A stretch of DNA of 64,000 nucleotides from Ephydatia muelleri (lineage: Eukaryota; Porifera; Demospongiae; Spongillida; Spongillidae), in NCBI GenBank assembly GCA_013339895.1, contig JABACO010000020.1:1704564-1768563 (forward strand). The letters are read 5' to 3'. Positions 33,352-45,694 of the stretch are shown in pieces; position 1 is the first letter of the stretch; each line of letters starts with the position of its first letter. The notes below the pieces were generated by a model, which saw only the letters and a list, made by a program, of their open reading frames with translations, was not told the origin of the DNA and did not search any database. The translations under genes were made by a program, and so were the position numbers.

Positions 33352-36198
33352 TCATGTATTAAGTTCACTTAAGTTAAGGTCACCAGCAATGTAATCTGCT
33401 AACAGCCCAGATACTGTCATTGTAACGTTCTCCCCATCTTCTTCATCTTCATCTGATTTCCAGTAGAATACAATGACTTTAGGAACTTTTGATATTGTTA
33501 AAGGTTTCACACTTACTACATGTCCATTATAGAGTACATTCTTCTCGTTCACATACCAAAGGTGTTCGAAGTAGAGACCAAGTATGGAGGATATATCTGA
33601 CAAAACATTTAATATAATACTTACTTGATGAGGTGAAAGTTCAGGAAACTCATTCAGCAAGTTATGCTCCATCTCTACAACACAGCGTAACTTTTTTTCA
33701 ATGCTTCTCCTGAAGGTATCTTCCTTCTTTTGATTTTTCAATTTTTGACGTTGCTCTTGCAGTCTTGCAATGTTTTTCTCATGCACTTGGAATGCATATC
33801 GTACTATTTTACTCTGTTTTATACAAAATGTTACCATCCTATGTTGTTCTTCCAGTGGACAAAAACACAACCATAGCAGTGTTTTGTTTAACTTACTTTT
33901 AACTTTACTATCTAAAAATCCCACCTTCATACTTGTTGCTTTCCTAAAAAGGTAATCTGCGAGTCCAAGTGTGTGTTCAGCGAACATGTTATGAACAGGT
34001 GCAGAAAGTGTTTGCCGAGCTATTGATGGATCAAGGTGTGCCAAACTTCCTTCATAATATTCATATAGTTGTTTTTGTATCACAACTACTATTCCTCCAA
34101 TTAGCAAACACAGCATACAATGTAATTCTTTCTTTTCCAACTCTTCAATTTCAGCGGTTTGTAGTTTTTTCAATACTGCGTCAGAGTCTGGACTCAACGG
34201 TACGCCAAATGTATCTGTTTTTACTTGCAAAGCTAGTAAAGGGGATTCCTTTAAGGCATTCAAATTCTGTAGACAAGTCTTAATAAACGTACTGCTTTCA
34301 AGGTTTCTTATTGCTTGATTTGTATACAACTGATGCATCCAAGGTCCAGTGACCAATTTCCCGATCAGCCCAAGTGCTCTTAACTGTAGTAGAATCTTAT
34401 TGTTTCTTAAATCTTTTATTAATGCTGTCCTTAAAGTAGTTTTGCTATTGCACACATTTTCTAAATACATCAAAAGCTTTTCCTGTAAATAATACAACAC
34501 ACCAGCTTGATGAAACATTACATGGAAACGATTCCCAACATAACAAACTATAATACTTGACTTTATATTATTCTGTCTCAAAAATATTTTAAATCCAGCA
34601 GGATCACCTTTGCCCTGTTTAAATCTCATTTTATTCATCGCTATAATAAAATTTACAGCACAGCACTCCCTGCCAAAGGTATCACTTGTTATGCTATTGT
34701 CGTTATCATATGTGCGCAATGCATTGCTGCTTTTCTTTGCTATGCCATCCAGAGGGTGAATGTTGCACTTAAGTTCCAATAATTCAATTTCTAATTTGTC
34801 CTGTAAACTTTGCACAACACAGTGATTAACAGCAACTCTATCACATAAGGTATTCTTTAAATTATTAACTATTGTTGACTTGGTGTGAACATGATCTAAA
34901 CTGTGAAAAGCAGCATACATAGTAACAATATTATGAATTGATTCACAAATATGTGATGTATAGTCATCTGTGGTACCACCTGCAATTGTTTTTAAACTTA
35001 ACACGTATGATTTAGGAGGTGATGCTGCAACACTTATGTGTATTTCATTAACATGGTCTCCATTAACTGTAGTTGAATCCCAGGAAAGTGTAATATCTTT
35101 GTAATTATACATTATTTCTCCTACTTGTAAGTCACTTAATACTCCTAATTCATATGCACAGTAATTAACTGTGGATGGGCTTGGGAGGCTAGTTATCTTT
35201 ACACCTGCCAGCTCTCTTAAAACCCCTTCAATAACTGGACTTATATATTATATATTGGCACATGGTACTCTAAACAGCAATAGACAGCTTTACGACAAGC
35301 AATATTATATGTTTTATCATCGCTTTTAGCGTTAATGCATTTTAAAGATTCTTCCTCACGAACCCACTCCTCCAAATTGCATTGAAGCATATCATTTTCA
35401 ATTTTCATTAGGCGAATTTTTTCTTTTAATTCCTTATTTTCCTTCTTCCATTTCTGCTCATGTATCCTATAGGAGATTTTTGATTTGTAGTACTTATATC
35501 TTAATGCAACAAGTGATCGTTTTAGCTGTCTTGATTCGCTTCCTTGACCTTGTTTTAATGAGAGGTTTTCCAGTTTCAACTTGTTAATCTTTGAATTGTT
35601 TGTATTAATTGTTCTTTTAGCACTTAGCAATTTAGAACGTAGTGTATCTTCAATGTTGGACTTCCTTCTTAATGCTTTCTGAAGATACTAGTTTTTCATT
35701 TTGACACTTGGAAACAATTGAAGCTTTACTTTGAGAACATTATTTGATGCAATCAACTTCCTTAAAGAAATTTTTATTTCCCCACATTTAGTGCAGCCAG
35801 ATGTAGAATTCAATGTTATGGAGCCAGAACTGCCACTTTGGCTAGTGTGCATGACAACACTAGCTGATGCGTGTGGATTTTGCTTCTTTGTCACTGATTC
35901 AAATCAAGTTCAGAAAACAAACAACATCTTCCCAGGCTCTATCAAGATGCTTCTTCATGTCATTGATAGTTTGAAGCACATGCTTAATGGAGGCGCACAA
36001 TGTATTAATGTTCACATCTTGTCTTGGTGCTAGTTTTGCCACTATCCTCGCTATTTCTACAGGTTTGGCATTTTTTAGGTTGGAGTTGATGTACAACACC
36101 AAGCCATTTGTTACATCCGGAGCTAGAAGGGATCCATCCTCACTCACATCCTTTTTATAACCATTAATGAGCATTCTGAGATCAGCAACTGTCTTCAT
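33352..36198 (-). pseudogene. DDE-like multi-copy metazoan protein, nearly intact
   Basis: A large protein of a family present in many copies in sponges, cnidarians, molluscs and fish, probably transposon derived. From N to C on minus: 36198 (MKTVADLRMLINGYKKD, helical), then a Ser-rich linker with CTKCGEIK and a coiled coil (35630-35330; KKENKELKEKIRLMKIENDM). Next come IACRKAVYCCLEYHVPI, LPSPSTVN and the core (35112-33352) with LSWDSTTVNG, GGTTDDYTSHICESI, LCDRVAVNHCV and CNIHPLDGI, then KGDPAGFKIF and LGLIGKLVTGPWM. It ends with a small Tudor/chromo-like tail VIVFYWKSDEDEEDG. The WDSTT and CDR aspartates are plausible catalytic residues (inference). Defects: a frame change near 35900, an in-frame TAG near 35685, and a TA expansion near 35250 that shifts frame between coiled coil and core. 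The 586-codon core is intact. Confidence 0.68.
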
Positions 36199-36319
36199 TC
36201 TAAATAGCGAAAAGCAATGATTGCGTGCATACATGTACGTGTGTGATATGAAGTAATTAAACATGAATACTTGGCTTGAAAAGAACAGTGCGTGGGCATC
36301 ATCGTATTGCAATGTTACA

Positions 36320-37240
36320 GCAATAGAAATATAGTGATTAGTTCACTCTTGAACGAAATTTTATTTACAACGTAGTTAATTGAAGATTGGGGTGTGCAAT
36401 AAATAGGGTAGTCAGAAAGAACGTTATTGAACCGAATTTGAATGAGCTCATGCATTTTAGACAGAGAATCCCGGTTATCCAACTTAGTTCAAACACAAAG
36501 ATACATTAGTACAAGGATTTGTGCTCTTTTTTCATGCATGCCAACATAAAACGCCTGGGTAGTTAAAGCACCCTTTGGGCATCATGCAAATGGCCTCATA
36601 CTTTGTAGTATAATGATTCAGTGCCTAACTTAAATAAAAAAACATACCATGTGATAGTTGGTTAACAATCGGAGTCAAGATTCGTTCCCCAAAAAAATGC
36701 TACGAATTCAATGTGTCGAATAAAAAAAGAACAAGAACCAGCTCGAAATTAGACGATAGTGTCTCATTCTACAACTAATCGGGTCACTAAATCTAGCCAT
36801 GCAGTCGGACTAACCTCGCAGGTGATTGAGCAACTTTCTTCTCTTCGCGATACACTTTTTCAATGTTACGAAATACGCGTCCAATTTTCGACGTAGTTTT
36901 AGATCATCGATTTTCGGACCTAATTACGCGATTTGTCACAGTACCTATCCTAGGATGAAATATGGGATGAAATTTTGCTGCTAAAAATGATCCCAGGATG
37001 ATTTGTGCAGCAAAACTTCATCCTAGGATAATTTATTGCTGCCAAAAATCATCCTATATAGTCGTAAATAATGTAGGACTAATTTTAGCTCCAAAATGTT
37101 ATCCTATGTGATGTGATTTTTAATACATGTTTGGACGAATGAATTGAACTACATGTAGGAGCCACTCAATTCAGGCATGGCAAAGCAGAACAGATCGCAC
37201 TGCTTGTAATTATTCTTTGCACGAGGTCCGATACCCCATG
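36320..37240. other. No recognised gene; catcctaggat motif cluster
   Basis: 36945-37095 contains several imperfect copies of catcctaggat(g/a)a in both orientations. No coding exons. Confidence 0.5.
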
Positions 37241-37244
37241 TAAT

Positions 37245-37335
37245 AGATGTAAATGTAATTCTGTATGTCTCATGGGTATTATTGCATAAGCGAATAATAC
37301 CCATGAGACATGACAGAATTACATTTACATCTTAA
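37245..37335. repeat. Hairpin, about 40 bp arms
   Basis: gatgtaaatgtaattctg and ctcatgggtatta are inverted around a gcataagc loop. Confidence 0.88.
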
Positions 37336-37632
37336 CAGTTCACAATGATTCCCAATGTTGGTGATTAAAATGGTTTCATCCTGATGGCTGTCTTTGGATG
37401 TCTCCTTTATAACTGGTGAGCCCACACATTTAGAGACTGCATTCTTGTTCGCTGCATTTAATCTTCCATTGACTCATGTGGATCAAGGAGGCAGGACAAC
37501 TTGGAAGCATTATGCATTATGAAGGAAGTGATCATTAAATGGATTTCATCATGGTCCTCTTGTGAGCCAGTTAGAGTTTGTGCAATTGATCTAAAGAAGC
37601 AATTTCCGTCTCCTCTGATTCTTCCTATTGCC

Positions 37633-38253
37633 CTAAGGGGCCTTTGAAATTCTAATCATTGATGGCTTCTGGCAATGAATTCGATTTCCATTAAGAAATT
37701 TCAGCCCAAGTAGAACACATCTGTTTTCTTGCCAATCTCTGCATACAGGTAAGTAGTTTATCATATCCAATTTCTCCTCATTCATTGCTTTTAAACATGA
37801 AGAAGGTGTAATGGCATGCTCCCCATTGAATGATAGTAGGCAGGTGATATCTCCATTTAGGCACAACTTTCTTGTGTCATATACCCACTGGCAGAAGTTA
37901 TCTAGATCTGATGCAGACACGAGAAAGCAAGTTTTCTCTAGTACTTGCAGTGGTTTAGTTGATATTTTACTTGATGTGCACCAAAACTTAAGCAGTTCTA
38001 TCCCTTCAACTACACTGCACGTACCATCCAGGGATGAGGAAAGGGAAGAGGAAAGTTTGCTTTTGAACTTGTTAAACTCATCATGGACGTAATCATTGAT
38101 GATCATAAAATCACCTCCACACACTTCCCTCATAGGTGATTCTCCAAAGTACATTCGGTAATCTATATATATCCAAAGAGACACAGTCAGATATTTACTC
38201 AGGGCAAATTCATCCTTTTGCAAATGCAATGTTTTTTCCTGTGCACATAATGA
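37633..38253 (-). CDS. Unknown C-terminal domain of the integrase gene
   Basis: The exon starts after a tatgtgcacag acceptor at about 38249 and stays open for about 205 codons. It includes YIDYRMYFGESPMREVCGGD, a Ser-rich loop LSSSLSSSLDG, LDNFCQWVYDTRKLCLNGD and a C-terminus MIRISKAP. I do not recognise the fold; several Cys and aromatic residues suggest a compact globular domain. It follows an acidic exon that ends at a GTAAGT donor, so it belongs to the upstream integrase as a terminal domain or is a fused host fragment. The frame is intact although the upstream part is broken. Confidence 0.5.
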   Translation of the reverse strand, partial: SLCAQEKTLHLQKDEFALSKYLTVSLWIYIDYRMYFGESPMREVCGGDFMIINDYVHDEFNKFKSKLSSSLSSSLDGTCSVVEGIELLKFWCTSSKISTKPLQVLEKTCFLVSASDLDNFCQWVYDTRKLCLNGDITCLLSFNGEHAITPSSCLKAMNEEKLDMINYLPVCRDWQENRCVLLGLKFLNGNRIHCQKPSMIRISKAP

Positions 38254-38439
38254 AGAAAGTTCCATTAACATTTAAATATGAAATGAGTGAGAACTTACGT
38301 CTAATTCTTCATCATCTTCTTCAGCTTTGTAAAACAGTTCGCATGCACCAGTTCGCCAAAAACGCAACAGGTGTGGTGTTCATCAGGTGTTCATGAAGTG
38401 CTTTGTGATTTAGTTCACTTCTTTTGTCTTCATTGCCTT

Positions 38440-38615
38440 TGTCCACAACCTCAGGTGGTGTGGACTGATGAGGAGATGCTGGTGGTGTGGACTGATGAGG
38501 AGATGCTGGTGGTGTGGACTGGTGAGGAGATGCTGGTGGTGTGGACTGATGAGGGGATGCCGGTAGTGTGGACTGGTGAGGAGATGCTGGTGGTGTGGAC
38601 TGGTGAGGAGATGAA
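38440..38615. repeat. 27 bp tandem repeat (SPHQSTPPA on minus)
   Basis: Six to seven units of ggtggtgtggactgatgagg plus agatgct, coding for a Pro/Ser/His/Gln repeat in the integrase C-terminal linker. Confidence 0.93.
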
Positions 38616-39413
38616 GATGGACGTAAGTATAACTTGAGGTGAGCACCACTGATCCTCTGGTTCACAATCTTCTTTTGATCTAATGTTACAAGAGAGTAAA
38701 AGCCTTTACCAAGGTAATGGGACCAAGCCATTTGGGATCCATTTTTCCTCCTTTATGTTACACCTCCTGAAATCCTTTTGAAGCACCTCCATGCCCACCT
38801 GTGGAATAAACGCAATAAAAACATGTATCTACATGTCTGCAATTGATGTATATTTATACATATGCATGCTTGCATAAACCTGAAATTTGGATGGATTGAC
38901 ATGCTTCCGGTCATACACAGTTTTTTTGCGCAATTGATATGTATTTCTCAACCCTATCAAGTGTCTCCTGCCTAAGCTTATTGAGACCACCTACAAAATC
39001 AATCTAAAAGAAAAGGATTGTGATCACATGTATACAAGATATAGTTTTGCATAGAAAATACACATCTGATCACCATTATGTTTACCGGCACAACACTTTC
39101 TGAAGACTTCGTGTAATTGCTCAACAATTGGCTTCCTGGATCCAAATATGTCAGCTCAATAGGCCAAACATCACTTCAAAGGGTGTGTGTAATGATGACT
39201 CATGATGACTTGTATTGTATGCAAAAACACATGCGTCCAGATATTCATCCCATAACTCTTTCCTTGAACTGACATATTTCATGATCATATTTTCAATGTT
39301 TGGTTCCACCTTTCATCTAACCCATTAGCCTGACAAGCCAATGTAAGATTAATCAGTACTAAACTCATGCACTGTATAAACATTACCTGTGGGTGGTACG
39401 GTGTGGTAAAATG

Positions 39414-40077
39414 ATGCTTAATAGGAGTTGTCTTCTCTTAAAATGCTTTCATTCTAACGATGTGTCTCTCCTTGTGCGTCTATATAAGGTGTATGTTCGT
39501 CCCCTTCTGGAAAGTAATACCCAAGTTTGGAATCCCTGGTTCCATAAAGATATTCAATGTATTGAACGTGTTCAGAGATTTTTCACTCGTGCTGTAATCA
39601 AATGTGCTGGTATACCATATATGGATTATGATGATCGCCTTGCGAACCTGGGTTTACAGTCCTTAGAGTACAGGAGAGTCTTCTACGACCTTGTCATGTG
39701 CTACAAGATCTATAATAACCTGCTTGATTTACCTTTTGAGAGTTTTTTCACCAAACCAGCTAGGTCGTATTCCATCCGGGGTCATCCTTGTATCCTGCGA
39801 TCCAAACATTTACCCCATCATGCATTCCGAGCGCATTTTTTCACTGAACGTGTGATACCTATATGGAACCACTTACCCCATGATGTTGTCACTTCATTGA
39901 ACATTACAGTTTTTCGTACCCGACTTAGATCTGTTGACCTATCACCCTTTTGTATGTTATATCCCTTCCATGTTTAGGCAGTTTGTAAGTGCACGTACAC
40001 ATCGTGCCACTACTTGCCTTTTTGCATGTTTATATGTATGCAATCAATCAAATCAAATCAATCAAATCAATTAATTC
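39414..40077 (+). mobile_element. 5'-truncated LINE (CR1/L2-like reverse transcriptase C-terminus)
   Basis: The open frame to 39977 encodes the RT thumb and C-terminal region: RLYKVYVRPLLESNTQVWNP, IQCIERVQRFFTRAVI, DRLANLGLQSLEYRR and DLVMCYKIYNNL, then RGHPCILRSKH. The 3' end is an (aatca)n tail (40038-40073), typical of CR1/L2/Rex-type LINEs. It is inserted between the second and third catalytic blocks of the integrase on the opposite strand; ttaat at both edges may be the target duplication. The RT palm and endonuclease are missing, as expected for 5' truncation. Confidence 0.85.
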
Positions 40078-41079
40078 CTAATATCTTCATCATCTCTCTG
40101 TCAAGATCAATTTTGAATTCCCCTCCTTGGTCACTTGTCAGTAACCCCCATACACATGAAAATCTGCCAACAATGACAAAGGAGTACTTCATCAGTTTGG
40201 ACAGGATACTCTTGCACTATGAATCAGCTAAATCACTCATACATGTACCTTCAGAAGTGATTTTGCAACTCCTGGAACCTCTTTTGTTGGAAGTGGAACT
40301 GCTTCCACCCACTTGGTGAAATAATCACTCAGGGTTAATATGTAACTATTTCCATGAACTAATTCAGGAGTTACAGGACCCACAAAATCTATTTCAACAT
40401 GAAACCAAGGTGACTGTATTCAGGGTGGAGTTCAGGTGTGGTGGTTGTCAGCTCTGAATTGATGCGCTGGTACTGATTACATGTTGAGATCTGCATAAGT
40501 ACGAATAAATTAGAATGGAATGTTTATATGGACTTACAATGCTCTTTACATCTTCAGTCATGCCTTTCCAAGCAAATCTCTCCGTAATTCGGGCTAATGT
40601 TTTTTTTTCAAAACCATTTGTCCTGACGTAACATCAACGTGACAGGATAACATCTTTCTTTCCTTTCCTGGATGTATCTGCATGACAGTCTAAAGTTATG
40701 TGCGATAAAGTCGTAAGCGCGAGGTGTGTGCAATAGCACAGCTTACCTGATCTTGTCCTTTCTTATAATGCAGCTCTCCGTTAACGACTACAAGCCATCG
40801 ATGACCGCTGCCTAATTTGCCTTTTCATAGACGAAGTGCAATTTGGGGGGTACAGTCAATAGAAATATACGAAGTCCACAATGTCTTTGGAGCTATCATC
40901 TCTTCCATACTAGGCGAGGCTGATTTAATTAAGCTGACATGTGGCACTAACAAAAGGATGGTGATATAACTCATTATAAGGTAGGATGAAAAATTGCAGG
41001 GACGGATGATTTTTGGCCGGATGTGACTTGCAAAAATTAATCTTATGATGAAATTTTGGCCCCTGGATTAAATTTTTCA

Positions 41080-41768
41080 TGACAGGCTTGTGTAAGACAC
41101 CAAAATAGCGGATTTTCATAGAGAAATGAGGTAGGACAAAGTGCTGACAATAGGCCTCGATAGTGTTAATTTGAGTTTTATGTTATAAACTGACATAAAT
41201 CCACTATGATCAAAATATCATAGAACGTTCGATATATTTGCCACCCTTTTAGCATCATTATCTAGTTTTGTTGTGCTATTTTCTCTATGTGCTCTTCCTA
41301 TAGGAACATGTAAAACTGCTGTACATTTGTATACCCTATAGCGTACAGTTTTTAAAATGTTAATTTTTCTGGTGGTTTTTTCGTGACCTCGGTCAGCTCT
41401 GTTGCATGAGCATAACTTTACTCTGCAACATTCTAGCCCATTCAAATTGGATACAAAGAGTTGCACATTACACACGGAAACGAGCACTGTGAAACACATT
41501 TTAAATAAACATATATACTGTTGCTCGTTTCTGTGTAAACTGCCCTAAAGAAACAAACTGTTGTAATGCAGGGGGAACAAATGGCTGTCAGCCATTTTAA
41601 GGGCAGTACCATTGCAGAGAATACGTGTCCCAGAAAGATGTTCAGTTAATTATGTGTGGGATATGATTAGTTACTCATGATAAAGGTTTGGTCAAAATTG
41701 TATTTCATATTTTTGGATACTTCATGATTCATTACAAATTAGTTATGCTATGTGCCAAAACGTGATTA
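41080..41768. other. No recognised gene; 41225-41500 is an inverted copy of 43235-43392
   Basis: Matching segments include ctagataatg(g/a)tg, ggtggcaaatatat, gaccgaggtca and caatttgaatg. These inverted copies bracket KADPE element copy 2. Confidence 0.6.
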
Positions 41769-42046
41769 AAACAAGTAAATAAAAACATTCTCTAACGAGA
41801 AAGTTGTTGGTACATAGGATTGACCAATGGTGGTGTAAAAAGCACGGAAACAAGAGTGACAGAAAAATTGAAATAGGCCTATATTTAGCCCATTACTCAG
41901 GCATGTACTGTAATAACGTTAGTGTGCTAAATATAGGCCTATTTCAATTTTTCTGTCACTCTTGTTTCCGTGCTTTTTACACCACCATTGGTCAATCCTA
42001 TATACCAACAACTTTCTCGTTAGAGAATGTTTTTATTTACTTGTTT
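41769..42046. repeat. Near-perfect 278 bp foldback
   Basis: Arms of about 120 bp starting aacaagtaaataaaaacatt, loop near 41910. The best preserved of three related hairpins (801, 31102). Confidence 0.93.
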
Positions 42047-42295
42047 CATTAGTTTTTTCCCCTGTCGTAGTAGCGCGTCATTAAATGTTGTCACAAATTC
42101 ATTTTAATTTTCGAAGGGAGGGAGGTTAATAATTGAAATTATAAGTATATGAGTTTTTAATGTACTGTTCCCCTGGCTTGTCTTCTTCCTCTCCCCAAGC
42201 CTCGTCTCTGACCTCGGCAGCCTGGTTCAGGCCATGGGAGTGGTGGTGGGGGCACTGGTACCAATACTGTAGCGGTGCTCCTGCTGCTTCTGCTG

Positions 42296-42440
42296 CTGCT
42301 GCTGTTGACGGTGAGGGCAGCTCTGCTGCTGGTGGCGGTGAGGGCAGCTCTGCTGCTGGTGGCGGTGAGGGCAGCTCTGCTGCTGGTGGCGGTGAGGGCA
42401 GCTCTGCTGCTGGTGGCGGTGGGGGCAGCGCTGCTACTGC
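42296..42440. repeat. 24 bp minisatellite, copy 2
   Basis: Five regular units of gctctgctgctggtggcggt plus gagg. Confidence 0.93.
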
Positions 42441-43204
42441 TGGCGGCGGATGGTGGGGGGGCAGCACTGCATCTGACAGAGAGTATAGAAACAAAGTGCA
42501 AGGATTTAGTTTTTACCTTTTTCGTTCTCAGCAAGCAAAGTGCACTTTTTGGCAGGTGAGTCACTTTTATACATGAAAAGCCTTTACATGTGTGCTGGCT
42601 GTGCTATAATTCTATTGGTCCAATTTTATCTCTATTCACTGGATTGGTCTGCATAACTCATGACCCCCAAAGGTGCCATTGTGCTGAAATTGGAGGAAGT
42701 TGTTCATGCTCCAAATTAAAAGGCGTTAACAATGTTTACATGGGATGAATGGACATTTGGGTCAAATGCTACTTCTTCACTAGTGAGCTTGCGACACTCA
42801 CTTGTACATTTCTATTTCAAGGGGTGCATGGTATCCTTATCTCTATCCCCTATCTCCTCTGCCACTACACACCTACCATTGGTCTACTGTTTTCAGTGCT
42901 CAACCCTAGCAAATGCAATTAAATTCATACACAGTTGCAGGCGGCTGCCATTGTACATCAGATAAGGAAGCTTTTTTGTACATCAGATTAAGGAGACAGG
43001 TCACAAAGGACAGTACACAACAGTTGGGTCACCATGCATGCTTTAAATGTGAAGTGAATGGTTTTGTGCAGATCCCTTACATGCGTGCTGTACACATGTT
43101 GCATGCGCATCTTCCTATAGCTTTTTAATGCTAGTGCAATACAACGCCAAGTTTTTTTAAATGATATTCATCAATCCTCAATCAATCCTATATTGAACCT
43201 GCTG

Positions 43205-45686
43205 CCGCAGGTTCAGATTTATCATTTTAGTGTGAAACTCTATACGTATGCAATTTGAATGAACAAGAAAGTTGCAGGGCTAAATATATGCTCAACAGAA
43301 CTGGCCGAGGTCAGCAATTTTGCATTTTCCTATGTGGGGAGAGTACAGGGAAAATAGCATATATCAAAACTAGATAATGGTGGCAAATATATGTCTGCTT
43401 GGCTTCTACATGTATAACAGAAGATATGTGACAGGTTCTTGACTTGTAACATCAAAAGCACACTGCAGCACTGTGAATACATGCATGTCACATATATAAA
43501 ACCATTAGATGTGTATACCGTATATCAGAAGTGAAACATACACATATACAGATGAGTTTGAAGGTGACCATCTGTTATTTGTTTGTTCCTCAGACTTGCA
43601 AACAAATGAACGAAATGAACACAAATAGTAGAATGACTCACCGTAACACAACACAATTGCTATCGCAGCAGAGCTAGAGGAAGAGTATGACGTGCGGACT
43701 AATAAGCATATGCATACAGACTAGCCAGCCTACACCGCCGATCACCCAAGGGGTAGAGTCGTTTGACCTTATTATAACTATAGCGTAAATATGTGCGGAG
43801 CACTGACCGTGGAGCACTGACCGCGGAGCACTGACCGTCTTTGCAATGTGAAGGTGACCTGAACAGCCCTGCAGGCTGGATGCACCAGCTGACTGCACTG
43901 CGAAGGGAAGGGCATCAATAGGAATGGATATCAAAGGTAGCCTATTTCCAGCACAAACTGTAGGCCTAATTCTATTCCGCGTAACCCACACTTTCAAACA
44001 ATTCCTAGCTGATCAACTGGCCGGTGTACGTACTGAACATGCCCATACCCAGGTGAGGGGGAAAAAAAAAAAAATCATATATATGGCTCGCGTGCGCGAT
44101 TTGTTTTAAGTACTATTGACGCTGTTTATTTCTAAAGTGTCTAGTAGTCTTGGGCATGCAAGGACGTACCCCTTGAATGCTTTACTACGCTACATGTACA
44201 GAAGTTAAGGAATGGCTGATAAGAAAACCTTCAATTGACTTCTCGCGAAGTCATGTATACATGTACGTGTGAGCAGATGCGAGATTGGTGCTGTTTACCG
44301 AAGAGTGGCACAATTATCCTTGTGCTGTTACTTCGGAGCTTCAGATTCAATTACAGACTAAGGCCATCCAATGAGGTAATAAAGTGACTCTATATTTTGC
44401 ACCAGAGCATGGACGTATATACTTGATGCAGATGGTCAGATGTAGTCAGTGTAGATATCCGAGTCCGACTATATCCAGTTGCATGATTGGCACAGCTCAG
44501 GTTTGTACAATGTGATGGGTTACAATAGGAGAGGTCAAGGTAATGCATATACTAGTCCTTCTGTCCTGCATTTCACAGCCCAGAGCATAAAGACTGGCAT
44601 TCATAATTGATAAGATGTGCCATGTTTAGATAATGGTCTACAGCATAGCCTTGGTGGCTACCAAGTGTAAACTTTCTCCACGAGTGTGGGGTCACGATCA
44701 TTGCTTGCGGTATGTCGGCCAAAAAGATTCACCATTAGTTTAGCGCTTTTTATTCCCATGCATCTAGACGGTGAATAAAGATCTAAAAACTATAACATGA
44801 GGCTTCCCAGGGTACCACTCCTTTTAAAAAAGTACAGAGCATTTTATACTCCTATGGATCGACGTATGTATTGATTGCGCATTATTTAGATCGTATTTTG
44901 TTTACAAACTACGTTCGATTCAGCCGTCTAGTAATAACCATTGCAGGGTCTGTGGCTATAGGCTACAGACGGGTTCAAGGTCGTCCAATCCTACGTACGA
45001 TTACAGTGCTTATAAAGAGCAACTTATACCATGCTTTGGAATCATCATCAGCACTGATCATGATGTTGACCTACATGCATTTCCAGGTAAATTCTGCTAT
45101 CTGGCTGTTCAGCGCCATATCAAGGCATCGTTGACCAAGACGCCTGACAGATGCATGATCAAGACATATGACTGGACCAAACATTTGTCACACAGCTGTG
45201 TGGTAAATACATTCTGATTTCAAAGACCGTACTATGCATAGATACTGACTGACTGCATGACGGATTCTTCAACGTCAACAGGAACCAATCTACTCACAGC
45301 GAGCTAAAGTATGATACAAAATTCCAGGCAACCATTTTCTATACTTCCCAGACATTCATGTCATAGGCTCGCTTTGTGTTTAGTTGCAAGTTCTGAAATT
45401 CATTCATGTACTGTACAATCATGAGGCATCTTGCACCACAGGTTGAGGCAGTCCAACATTGTTTGTATGGGATTCCAATTGGTGATGATTTTGCATATCC
45501 CCAAGCAAATTCCCTCGTCTAGCTGTACTCGGTGGTACACAAAGATAATGGTACTTTGAGTGACACCCTTTAATTTGAATGCGTGCAACGTGACAATAAT
45601 TTTATTTCCTTTATGTCATAGCTTCTGATCAAGCTGCTGCAAGCAAACACATGGGGGGCAGTCATGTACCATCATACGAAGAATAG
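43205..45686. other. No recognised gene
   Basis: Contains the inverted-copy segment 43235-43392 and three 15-16 bp units of ggagcactgaccg at 43797-43838. No supported exons or elements in the remaining 2 kb. Confidence 0.5.
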
Positions 45687-45694
45687 GTCAAGAA

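Larger units (their letters stand above)
37650..40850 (-). pseudogene. Intron-bearing Ty3/gypsy-like or KRBA2-like integrase, split by a LINE
   Basis: On minus, in order: GELHYKKGQDQ before a GTAAGC donor (near 40755); a zinc-binding H2C2 part (TERFAWKGMTEDVKSI, GTAAGT donor near 40535, then STCNQYQRINSE, where the last Cys of the CxxC pair is Tyr); and the rve core VEIDFVGPVTPELVHGNSY with LSDYFTKWVEAVPLPTKEV (40405-40225). Then LTSDQGGEFKIDLDREMMK (40150-40080), the LINE insertion at 39414-40077, PYHPQ followed by an intron, then NGLDERWNQTL and SSRKELWDEYLDACVFAYNT (39330-39170). A GPY-like C-terminus (GGKMDPKWLGP, ISGAHLKLYLRP; 38770-38640), a Pro/Ser/Gln minisatellite and an acidic exon AEEDDEELD follow. 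The final exon (38271-37633) encodes an unknown 200-residue domain. The D, D and E of the integrase triad are all visible. Stops, shifts and the LINE mean it is dead. Confidence 0.75.
41769..43201 (-). mobile_element. KADPE-repeat element, copy 2 (internal deletion derivative)
   Basis: Shares the foldback hairpin, the 24 bp minisatellite and the exon remnant (42745-42880) with copy 1, and the 5' end caggttcaatataggattg near 43201, but lacks the whole KADPE exon (equivalent of 2290-4450). The 1.43 kb unit shows what the minimal mobilisable form looks like. Confidence 0.7.

Noticed and set aside
42157-42576. Ala/Thr/Ser- or Gly-rich ORFs on both strands
   Set aside because: Frames of the 24 bp GC-rich minisatellite; the frame is not conserved with copy 1.
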